A stretch of DNA of 64,000 nucleotides from Tiliqua scincoides. Its lineage: Eukaryota; Chordata; Lepidosauria; Squamata; Scincidae. The number at the start of each line of letters is the position of its first letter. Positions within the stretch are counted from its first letter, which is position 1. The stretch spans positions 87,155,659 through 87,219,658 of the forward strand of contig NC_089822.1 in assembly GCF_035046505.1 (NCBI RefSeq). Reading direction: 5' to 3'. Positions 36,401 to 48,400 of the stretch are shown piece after piece. The notes under the pieces were generated by a model. The model saw only the letters and a list, made by a program, of their open reading frames with translations. It was not told where the DNA came from and ran no database searches. The position numbers and the translations under genes are program-made.

Positions 36401-39400
36401 ACAAGGACATCTGCAAGAGGGATCTGAAGGCCTTAGGAGTGGACCTCAACAAGTGGGAAACCCTGGCCTCTGAGCGGCCCGCTTGGAGGCAGGCTGTGCA
36501 ACATGGCCTTTCCCAGTTTGAAGAGACACTTGGCCAACAGTCTGAGGCTAAGAGGCAAAGAAGGAAGGCCCATAGCCAGGGAGACAGGCCAGGGACAGAC
36601 TGCACTTGCTCCCGGTGTGGAAGGGATTGTCACTCCTGAATTGGCCTTTTCAGCCACACTTGACGCTGTTCCAGAACCACCTTTCAGAGAGTGATACCAT
36701 AGTCTTTCGAGACTGAAGGTTGCCAACTACTATGACTGTACATGGGGCTGCCTTTGAAGAGGGTTCGGAAACTGCAATTAATGCAGAATGCGCCTGCCTG
36801 TGTGGTCACTGGAGGTAGGCAGTCTGAATATGTCGGGCTGCTTCTCCGATGGCTGTACTGGCTGCCCATTTGTTTTCAGGCCCAATTCAAGGTAATGGTT
36901 TTGACCTTTTTAGTCCAATACAGCTCAGGAGCCAGGGTATCTGAGAAACTGCCTGACTTCCATATAACCTGGCTCTTCCCCTCAGGTCATCGGAGAAGGC
37001 CCTTTTACAAGTGCCACCGCTCAGGAAGGTGCGTGGGGTGATCGCAAGAAATAGGGCCTTCTCAGTAGCGGCACCAACATTATGGAACTCCCTCCCTCTT
37101 GATTTACGAACTGCTCCCTCCCCGGAAACCTTCTGGCAAGGCCTGAAGATATTTCTTTTTAGACAAGCCTTCTGAGTTCCAGGCCTTTTTGACATCTTTT
37201 AACATCTGGCTTTTAGGGGCTTGAGGCTTTTGTAAGATTACTGCTGCTCTTTTTACTGTATTAATATTTTATAGGTTGAGACTAATTATTTGCGTGGGTT
37301 CCTTCCAAGTAATCACATGGATAAAAAAAACACAAAGTTTCTTTGCTCCAGTGATTGAAAAACAGCCTTGCTGACCTTTTGACTCTATAAGAGTCATTAA
37401 GAAGACAATCCATCAGCACTTCTCTCAGCCCCTCCCTTCACCAATGCAAAATGATCACCTTTCTTTCACTGGAGGAAAGGGTGCTGGGGGAAGGGAGGGG
37501 TCCGGAGGAGAGAGAAGGATTGATGGATTGTTAGCCTGCTGCCCTCTCTCTCTCATATTAAGGAGGCTGTTGTTAAAGGACTGTTCAGTTTTTAAAACTG
37601 ATTTTAAAGGGATGCATTTTCCCCTTCTCCAGGGATCAGCAATTTCCTTCTCATTTGTAGGGGCCATTCGTGTTGAGTCAGATCCGTGTATATAAATAGG
37701 CTGGACCTGTATTGCTTTTTTATGATGTTCTTAATTGTGAAAGGTTTTTAATGTAATTTGTGTTTTTAAGTAAGTAAGTAAATAAATGAATGAATGAATG
37801 AATAAAGCCAGAAGTGATGAGGTGCAGAATAAACAGTTTGCAGCCTCCTACACTTTTGTAATCTCCTGGGATGTCGCTGTCCTCTAGAATTTGCTTTACG
37901 GACTGCAGGATGCCTTCATTGAGATTCTTGATCTCCATACGCAGGTGCTCCGCCTCCTTTTTAATGAATTCAATTTCGCTGAATTGTTCTTCTAGCAAAA
38001 CTTGTGACTGCCTTGGGGAGGGAAAAGAAGAAAGTAAATATGCAAAAATTAAAGCTGGATTCAAGCCTTCTGTGGTGGTAATTGTGAGTGGGAGCCCTCA
38101 GGTAAATTACCTTTGGTATGAGAATGGCAGTCTTGTAAGCAGAGGTCACATTTTGAATGGGGAAAGATGTTCAGAAATCCGCTCCTCCAATTCAGAAGAT
38201 AATGAGCAATTGTGAAGCAAGCCCAAATGCTCCCATTGCTGGAGTATTAGGGCCCAATCTTATCCAAATTTCCAGCATTGGTGCAGTCTCGGTGCAGCCC
38301 TGATGTAAGGGAACAAATGTTCCCTTACTTTGAGGAGGTCTTCATGACTGCCCCCCCCACTGCAAGACCAGCACCCACCCGTTAACATGGTTGCGTTAGC
38401 GCTAGAAAGTTTGATAGGATTGGGCTCTTAGCCACAACACTTGCCACTACATAATAGCTCTTCCTAATGCTGATCCCCCTCACTTTTCCAAAATTTACCC
38501 TGGTTAAGGGGGAGGGAAGGGCATGGTATTAGGAAGACAGGACTGGCATCAGAGGCTGGTAACTAGCTCAGGGTTCACACATATAAAAGGGTCAACCTAG
38601 CCAGGCTGACTCCTTGAAACCCCCAGTATCAATCAGCTGCTGCAGACTTTCCCCCATTCACCAGTAGGGAGGGCTGGGAGAAGCCACCACCTGCCATTGT
38701 TGTCGGTAAGCTAGGAGGGGGTCCAGTGCAGGGCTGTGTCTCAGGACCTTCAGAAAACTGCTTGCTATCAGTGCAAGAAGGGCTGGTGTAGGAGTCTCAC
38801 ATCATAACAGGAGTCCTCATTCAGCCATACCAGCGGACAGGCCTGGATACTGCTGTGGAGCCTAGAAATGGAATTCCCAATGGCTCTAACTTTGAGACCT
38901 CCACTGAGGCGGAAGTTCTCCAGAACAGCCTGCTGACTGCAGAGCTCACCTCTTTCCCCAAGAAAAAGGAGGGGACTAAGGGCCCGATCCTGAGCCCTGC
39001 ACGCTGGCTTACCGCCAACATTTGCGAGCCCTTACCACAGGTCCAGCGCTGGCATTTGTGAGCCCACGTTTGCGAGCTCTTACCACGGGTTCAGCACTGG
39101 AGCTACCTCAACGTGAGCCCGTGCTTGGCCAGCTCCAGCACTGGGCCTGCATTTCACTGCTGGGAACTGGACTGCATTCCGCCACCCTGGAAGGTGGGGA
39201 AAGGGTTGGGAAGGAGGCATGGCAGGGGAAGGGAGTGGGGCGGAAAGAGGGAGGGATCAGCGGAGCTCAGCTCCACCAAATCCTGAGCCCTGTGTCAGGT
39301 CATGCGACCTGACATGGGACTCTTCAATTCTGCGCCAGCTCAAGAGGTGCCACAGAATGGAGTAGCCCTATTGCAGGGCTACTTCCCTTACTTGGGGGAA

Positions 39401-42400
39401 GGGGACAATAGTCCCTTTCTTCCAAGGAGATGGTGGTAGCGGATGCCCAGGGCATGCAGGATACCATGGCAACTGCCTTTGGCTCTGCGGCAGCCGCTGC
39501 TCCAGGCAGCTCAGGATTGGGCTCCCCTGGACTTGGTCTTTCTAAGGCAGTGGTTCTCACACATTTAGCATCGGGATCCACTTTTTAGAATGAAATTTTG
39601 TCAGGGCCCATCAGAAGTGATGTCATGACCAGAAGTGACATCATCAATCAGGAAGATTTTTAACAATCCTAGGCTGCAATCCTACCCACACTTTTAATTA
39701 TTTATTATTATTATTAACTTTATTTTTACCCCACCTTTCTCTCCGAAGGGACTCAAGGAGGCTTACAAACAAGGTTAAAAAAACAACTTACAAAACAATT
39801 TAAAAACAGTTAAAAACATATCGTAAAAACAGTAGTCAGATAAGAAGAAAAAAAAATAATCAGGTAAAAGAGTATAGCGCAGCAAATTAGAAAAGGATCA
39901 GGCCTGTAACCAGATGTTAAAAAATATATTAAAAGATGTTAAAAAGGCCAGGAACTCAGAAGGCTTGTCTAAACCGAACGGTCTTCAGGCCTTGCCTGAA
40001 GTTTCAAGAGTAAAGAGTATGTGTGAACCCTGAGCTAGTGACCAGCCTCTGATGCCAGTCCTGTCTTCCTAATACCATGCCCTTCCCTCCCCCATAACCA
40101 GGGTAAATTTTGGAAAATGTCTTAAATTTCCAAAATTTCATTAAGAGGACAATCCAACAATCAGTGCTTAGAAATGCTTAGAAATGCTTCACTCTGACCC
40201 CTCTCTTCACCAATGCAAAGTATCTTTCTTTCATGTGCTCAGGGGGAAGGGAGGGGTCCACTGGAGAGAGAAGGATTGATGGATTGTCAACCAGCTGCCC
40301 CCCCTCTCTCATTAAGGAGGCTGTTGTTAAAGGACTGTTCAGTTTTTTAAACTGTGATTTTAAAAGGGTGCATTTTCCCCTTCTCCAGGGATCAGCACAT
40401 TCCTTCTCATTTGCAGGGGCCATTCGTGTTGAGTCAAATCTGTGTATAAATAGGTTGGACCTGTACTATCATTGTTAAAAGAATATACATAGTACTTATT
40501 AAAAGTACAGGTCTGTAACATTTCCCAAATGCAGTCACATACCATGGGAGCATCAAGTCTAATATTTTTAAAAAGAAAATATTGAAATGAATGGGGACCC
40601 ACCTGAAATTGGCTCGCAACCCACCTAGTGGGTCCTGCCCCACAGTATGAAAAACACTGTTCTAAGATTTCTCAGAGGAATTCTTAGAAAGACCACATCT
40701 TTTCCAAGAATGCTTGGAAAACCAAGTTAATTACAAGGGAAGCCAAAAAGGGCTCACCCATCACTAGTTAGAAGGGTTTCCCAACTTTCATCTGGGAAGT
40801 GCCAGAGCGGCAATTTTCAACCACTGTGCTATGGCACACTGATGTGCTATGAATGGCCTGCAGGTGTGCCACGGGAGTTTGGGGGAAGGCCATTTATTAG
40901 TAGGGCTAATGGGGGTTGTGAGCCCCTCGCTGGCAGCATGGTATGCTTTGTTAATTGTCCAAAAACTGATGGTGTGCCTTGACAATTTTAGTACCTTGTC
41001 AGTGTGCTGTGAGATGGAGAGAGTTGAAAATCACTGTGCTAAAGTGTGTATCAAATGAGAAGCAACAGAACATTTGTGGCATGAACAATTGACTAGAAAG
41101 GACTTCGCTCTTCCAGACTGGTATAAATTCATTCTGACTAAAGAAAAGAAGCAATCATTCCTGAGATGACTTTAAAGATAACTTGATTTTAAAGATCACA
41201 TGATTTTAAAGATGATTTTTAAAGATCACTTTAAACTCCACTGCATGAGGGTAACAGTTATCCAATTCTGGCAAGCTAGGGGTTGTTACATGTTCACATC
41301 TATTTAGTGAGTGAGGCTAAGAGGCAAAGAAGGAAGGCCCATAGCCAGGGAGACAGACCAGGGACAGACTGCACTTGCTCCCAGTGTGGAAGGGATTGTC
41401 ACTCCCGGATTGGCCTTTTCAGCCACACTAGACGCTGTTCCAGAACCACCTTTCAGAGCGCGATACCATAGTCTTTCGAGACTGAAGGTTGCCAACTACT
41501 ACTACAAAAGCCTCTGAATAGCCACAGAGATAAGTCTGTATTGTTGCCTCAACACCTCTGATCCAGAACCTTTTTTGGGTCTTTATGGTGAGTGGGTTCT
41601 AAAGTCACTTGTTTGCAATCCAGTGGCCCACCCAGGAGTTTCCTACAAGGAGTTGGGGTCAGCCTAGTGACAGCTGCACTAAAGTAGGATCCCCTATCTA
41701 AAAATAGTTCTCTTCTTACCACAAAGATTTCAGTTCTGTTTCGTACTCCTCCTACAAGAGGAAAAACAAACACTCTTTAACACCAATAACATCCATGAGA
41801 GAAGTGGTGTCAGGGGTTGACAGGATCAGGCACTTGCTGAGGGCCCCCATTCATCAGAGAAGCCAACCAGCCATGCTATGCCAACAATCCCCGAATCTTC
41901 AGTACCAGTGGCAACCAGTAGCAGCCACTGTGCCCTCAGAGATAGGCAGCCATGTCAGGCCTCATGAAAGGCTTTGCTCCAGGGCTCCCATCAACCTGGC
42001 ATTGGCATCAAACCAAAGGATTTTCAGGGCAAGTTAGAAAAAAGGCTGGTAAAGACCCAAATGGTCAAGTTGCGGTCACGGTCACATTTGTGGATCTGTC
42101 CTCTGTCAACTCAGCTAGGAATTGGGAGGTCAACTAGAAGCTCAACTAGCAGCTGGGGACAAAGAGGCACCCTGTAAAGTGGTGTCCTCTTCTATTTGGC
42201 AGGGGGAGAGAAATTGTCCCTCTTCACCCCAGATTGGCATATTTTCCAGTGGCTGTTGCTGGTATCCCTTCTGTATCTTTGTTTAGACTGTAAGCCCTTT
42301 CGGGCAGGGAACCATTTCTGAATTTATTTTGCTGTATCAACTGCTTTGAAAACCACATTAGGTTGAAAAGTATTATATAAATATTCTTATAATAATAATA

Positions 42401-45400
42401 TTCCCATTGTCTTAGAATAGGGTTACAACTCAACCAAAATCGTCCTGGCAAATTAGAATTTTACCCTCTTGGCCACCTGCCAGAACTGGAGGGTACAAAG
42501 ACAGAAGAAAATCTAGTAGGACCATTCCAGCTGTTCATGTTCATAGATGTGCATTCTTATAGCACATGCCTGTGCACTAAGGCATCATAAGGGGACAGTG
42601 GCTGTGTTTGTAGCCTAATGCACTCTGTGTGGCCACATGACACTCTGGCACTTCATAAGAGGATTGCAGATATAGCTGGCATCATATTGCAGACCATATT
42701 TGGTTAAGAGACTATGTGCAATGGCGTTGCTGGGGGGTGTGGGCCACACCGGGTGACACACAGAGGGAGGTGACACCACTACGCACCAAAATTTTTAAAA
42801 TCTTGGTATTTTTGAATAATACTATCATGTCAATTGATGTAATTTCATGCAGAATGTAATGAAAAAAACTGCACTGAACTATCTCTTATTCTATCAAGAG
42901 TCACAGCTAAAAAACCAATGGGGTTGGGCAATGGTACCTCACCATGCCCACCATCTAGTGCAGCCATTTTCAACCACAGTGCCATGGCACACCGGTGTAC
43001 CGTGAATGGTCCCCAGGTGTGCCGCGGGAGTTTGGTGGAGGGTCATTTATTAATAGGACCATTGGGGATATGAGCCCCCCACCAACAGCAAGGTGTGCCT
43101 TGTCAATTGTCCAAAAACTGATGGTGCGCCTTGACAATTTTAGTACCTTGTCAGTGTGCCATGAGTCAAAAAAGGTTGAAAATCACTGATCTAGGGTGTT
43201 GCCCTGTCCACTACATGAGAGGAGGTCCATCATGCGTGATACACCGGCCTCCCGTACCGGGTGATGCAAACCCTAGTGATATAACTAACTGGGTGTGCAG
43301 GTATGTGTGTGTGCTGGTCTTACAGATGCAAGGTAGATGAATGGGACAGCTCTAAATATTTCCCAAAATCTTTCCCCTTCAGTTAGGTGATTGCCAATCA
43401 CCATATTCCACATCACCTCTCAGGCAGTACCAAATTTCTGGGGCCACTGCAGAGTCAGGGGTGCAGGAGATCAGAATCCACAACAAACCTAGACAAGTGA
43501 GGAACTATTTCCTTCACAAAAGACACTCAGTGCATGCTTCATTGCCATGGTTCTTAAATTCCCTTCAGGGAAAGAAACTTGAAACATGCTCAGAGGCACT
43601 TGGCCTTAGGTGCCAGAATGACTGCCACCTATTAGTGCCAACACTTTGCCCTAAGGTATGTCTATAGTGCAGACATAAATCAGTTTAGGCTGAAACCCTA
43701 GGCTGCAACCCTATACACACTTTCCTGAGAGTAAGCCCCCATTGGACACAATGAGATTTATTTCGGGTTAGTCATGCATAGGATTGCACTGCTTCGTACC
43801 TATCACCCACTTTTCTCCTGCAACCGTCTGGATAAAGTAGTAGAACATGGACTGACCAGGGCAAAAAGGTCTGCTAACCTTGGAGGATGATGTCACATTA
43901 TCCTAACCCACATGTCAGTAAGTAGGTCTCCTTTTATTGCAGGACACAGTACTCATCTCTGTATCAATTTTTTCCCTAGATCAGTGGCTCCCAACCTTTA
44001 GGAGACTGCGGACCACTGAGGTAAAAATTGGAATTGTTGTGGACCAATGGGTCAAATGGGTGTCGTGGACCAATGGGACCAATGAGTGTCGTGGACCAAT
44101 GTGGGTGGTCTGGTCTCTGCCTTGGCTGGTGGTCTGCTTCCCAAGCACTCCCCTACAGACTATCAGGGAGGACAGAGAATGGACTGCCCACAGCCACAGC
44201 TGACAAGTGGTTGTGGCTGCAGGCGGCCTCCACCCTCTTTGGTGGCGACTGCTTGCTCAGCAAGACACCATAAGTGATCCAAGGTGATTCTTTTTTTTCC
44301 CTGAGACCTTGCGGACCACTTCTTAGGGTCTCACGGACCACCTGTTGTCCCTGGACCACAGGTTGGGAACCGGTGCCCTAGATGAACAAGTACCTCTTAT
44401 TCTGACTCACTTCCATGTTCTTTCCAGCCCAGAAAGGAGCTCACCTTTGATGACAGACCATCATATCGCAGGCACTGACAGCCGAAGTAAATGCTGACTG
44501 TGAGAAATAAGGAAGTAATTCTTAATTATTTTAATAGTACCAATGGTGTTTACTGTACAAAACACACACTGAAATCTCCTATAAGGCATTACATAACCAT
44601 AGGACCGGCTTTAACACGATTTGAGTGATTTCACCCAATTGAGCCCTGTGACTGGTGGGGGTTCCACGCTACAGCAGAGAATGGCAGCCTCTCCATTCTC
44701 CATTCTCTGAAAGTCTCCATTCAGAGGCTGGCGCAGTGAGTGGAGCTCTTGTGGGGGTCCTCCTGCCAACCTCTGCTTCTGATTGGCCCGAAACCACCAA
44801 CCACTGCCTCCCATTAGCCCCAAAATTGGGTCACTCTGAAAGCAGCTCCCGCTCACCCCTGCTTCCCATTGCCCCAAAATTGGGTCAATCTGGAAACACT
44901 AGGCAGTGACACGCCAACATCAGCACCTCACTGCCAACCTATTTCTGGGTGCTGTGGGGGCACCTGGTGCTGCACCTGGCTTGGGCTGTTCACTGCGAGT
45001 AAATGGGGTGAAGCGCTGCAGTGAGGAGGGTCCTGCAAGGACCACGCAGTGAGGGGGCCCCACTAGGACCATATGGAGTTGGACCACACACCTTCTAAGG
45101 CCAGCCCTGCATAACCACATCTTATTAGGCATTTTCACATGTGATACTAACTGCCTTTTAACCTCCATTGCTCCAGGTCTAAATAGGTTGCTAATGCTTT
45201 TCAGAAAGCAGAAGAGCGTCATTAAAAGCAGCTGTAAGCTGTATTCAGTGTACTCTCACCCTCCATTTGCAAATGCGGGAAATTAAAATATTGACAAAGC
45301 ATAACCCTCAGATTTCACAGTGGAAAGCACTAGTGCAGAACACAATTTTAAACAACCTCAGTGACTGCCAACATATAATCTCTATTAAGTTTTGTTCTTT

Positions 45401-48400
45401 CAACTGGTTTCCCAGTACACAAAAAGTCCAAGGTCAATCTGTTCTTTAGGTCCCATTTACTGGAGACTGAAACTTGCAGCTCATTTTAGGGTTTAGGGCA
45501 CATTACCGTATTTCACAGTCTATGAGAATACCTCTGTTGTCTATCCCCCATCCCCCCGGGTAACTATCTACACATTACATAACCCACCAACCATTCCATT
45601 AGTTCTGCCCCCAAAGGAGCTCCCTCTCTTACACCAATAGCCAATCTCATTAAACTAAAATCATCTCCTCCTCTTCCAGTTCACCTTACAAAAATATTCC
45701 AAGCTAGCACACTCGAACCCTGTCCAAACTCTGTCCCCAGACGTTGTTGTCAGCCTTCAGTCTCGAGAGACTATGGTATCGCGCTCTGAAAGGTGGTTTT
45801 GGAACATCGTCTAGTGTGGCTGAAAAGGCCAATTCAGGAGACACTCAGACACTCATACCTTAAAGCAGGTCATAACACACTGCCGTTCTTACCCTTTCCC
45901 AACTCAAAGTATCCCTAGTCACTAAGGTCACCAGCTCCCAGTCCAGATGCTCTTCCTGTTGCTTTAATGACCATCCAGAAATGTGAACCCTGATTCAGAA
46001 ATTATTTTTTCCCCCTAGTCTTGCAGCAGTCCATTTTTGGGCTCTTCTCCCCACCTGCTTCAGGACTCCAGTGCTATTTCAGAGCAGGTATGTAACCAAA
46101 GCTACTGCAGTAACTGGGGCAGAACTCTCTTTCCTGCACAATCTCTCATTGCACCTTAGAATTTAGAGAATTCTAACTCACCACTTAAGACCAAGATTGC
46201 TGTTAGGAGACACTTTAAAGTCCTTGAGCATTTCTCCATTGTTATCTGGTCTCTGAAGAAGAAAGAAAGCAGAAGTGTCATAATATTGTCCCTCATTTCT
46301 TGGGAGTTAACAATGAATGCAGAAGGTGTTCCAACAGGAATGCAGGGTAACCCTGTGGAGTAATGTGCTGGCTTTGCAGAGCATTGCTGGGAGTTAGCTC
46401 ATTTCCTAAGGAGCCAAGTAGAAAGAGAAGCTGCACACAGTGCCCTGATCATTCACTAGAGATGGGACAAAAGATGCAGAACTTCTGCTGCTTGGGGTTT
46501 CCTTCTAGATACCACCTTCCTTGTAATGTCCTATATAACACAGGGCCCAATCCTATCCAATTTTCCAGTGCCAGCGCAGCCGTGCCAATGGGGTGTGCAC
46601 TACATGGGAAGGCAGTCAAAAAGGCCTTCTCAAGGTGTGGGAACATTTGTTCCCTTACCTTGGGGCTGTATTGAAGCTGGAAAGTTGGATAGGATTGGGC
46701 CCACAGTGAGTTCCAAAGTGCAGGTGTCAACAAAGGGAAGGCCTTTCTATCAATAAACTACCAACTGAACTGCGGGAGATGAAATGGCTCTCAGGAAAAT
46801 CCTCCTGGAAGATGAGCAGCTTCATATAGGGAAAGGCAGCCCTTTGGTAACCCTGGAAACACACTGTGATTTGTTATACTACATGCTACCTGGAGGGAAG
46901 CCTCATACACACAGAGTGGCAGCTGCTCATCTTCCATATGTCTTAGAGCAGAATCCAAAGGTGCTCTTGGGCCTGCGCAAATCCCCTGCGCTGGCCCAGA
47001 GGTGTCATAAAAGTGCCATAAGACACTTTTACGCCTCTGGGAGAGTCAGGAGGTCGGTGCACAGAGGTGCACCTGCCTCTGGAAGCCAGAACTGGCCTCT
47101 GCTGCACCAGCAGAAGGGTAGGTTTGTGCTGGCCTACCTAGTCTGGTGCAGGGGTCTGGGGAGGGGAGAGGGTGCTCTGGGGGCATTCAGGGCATGAGGA
47201 AGGAGATGGTGGGTGGCCAGTAGGTGGACTGGGTCTGGGAGAGGGTGATGCCAGGATCCGGCATTAAGGCAGCCCCCTCTCCCTCCCGGGCAGCCCGGCC
47301 TAACACCAGGCTACTCTGCGCCACCTACTTAGCCTGCCTGGTCCAGGGCAGGTTAGGACTGGGCTGCCCATATCTAGTTTATCCCTAAGGGTGAGTTTAT
47401 ACTAAATATTTGCACCACATGTTTGTTGATTTCATTTTTTTTTCTGGTGAAAGTAGCACAGAGGGTGGAGGGGTTAGCTGAAATCGTAACAAAAAAATTA
47501 GTAACTAACAAATGGTTTACCTTGGGCATTGCATGTTTGCTGGCATTGTTTCCCTGATTCCCTGATCTACTGCTGCTTTTTAAAACTGGGTCCTTCTTCC
47601 ACATCACAGCCATCCAGTGAATGGGATGACATCATAATGACTTGAATGGGATGACATCAGGTTTGGCAAGGACATGAAGTCACAAAGCCACTGGATACTG
47701 TGGGCAGTGCTTTCCCTATCATCTGCTTTGGGAGCAATCCCTGAAAAGCCATACTAGGGAAGCAGAGGGTTACCCCAAGGTAAGGGATTGAAAATTTTCT
47801 TACTTTGAGGAGGCCTCCATGACTGCCCCCCCCCCTCCACTGAAAGATGCAGTGCATGCCTAGTTGGCACAAGAGAATTTAGGACTGGGCTCCAAGTCCA
47901 CCTGGATCTGAATAAATGGTAAAAGGGTGGCAGCTAGCTTGAGTGAGGTGCCAGGGCAATAATTGTTTAGCCTACTTTAATTTGTATACGTTAAAAATCA
48001 GGCTGTCATGCATTACATTGTTTTAAAGTAGGGGTGTTGCAAAAGCAAAGGTCAAAGCAAACTCAGTAAGCAAGAGTGGTGATCGTCTACAAGCTTTATT
48101 TTGTTGCCAGCAACGGGCCTCTCAGGGACTTCTTGTCCAAAACGAAGAGAGCAATGAGAGCCATGTGGGAACTCTCAGAGCCCTCAGAGAGAGCGCAATT
48201 TTCCAGTGTGAGCCTTTCCTTTATATTGGATTCTGGCTCCTTTGTTTGAGGAGTCTTACACTTCTCATTGGCTGGTGTGTGACATCAGAGATGGAGGCCT
48301 TCTCAGAATTGGCCACAGATAACTTTATGTCCTTTGCTCTTATCTTTTGCTACTCTTTACTCATTTATTACTGGCCTTTGGTATGTCTTTGCTTATCTCT

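Larger units (their letters stand above)
39548..40659. mobile_element. hAT-type element carrying three insertions
   Basis: It starts CAGTGGTTCTCACAC and ends GAAAAACACTG. The 8-bp flanks TTCTAAGG / TTCTAAGA differ at one base. Inside are an inverted L2 3' end (about 39,680-39,985), arm 2 of the inverted duplication and copy 2 of the unclassified repeat. Confidence 0.7.

Noticed and set aside
41549-41773. Reading of the 32-bp SUN exon as [10 protein letters not shown]
   Set aside because: That frame cannot be joined to the exon upstream without a stop. The [11 protein letters not shown] frame joins both neighbours and continues the coiled coil.
47374-47613. Possible extra SUN exon ([20 protein letters not shown], then GTAAAC)
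   Set aside because: The donor is weak, the acceptor is poor and its phase does not fit the frame of the membrane-helix exon.
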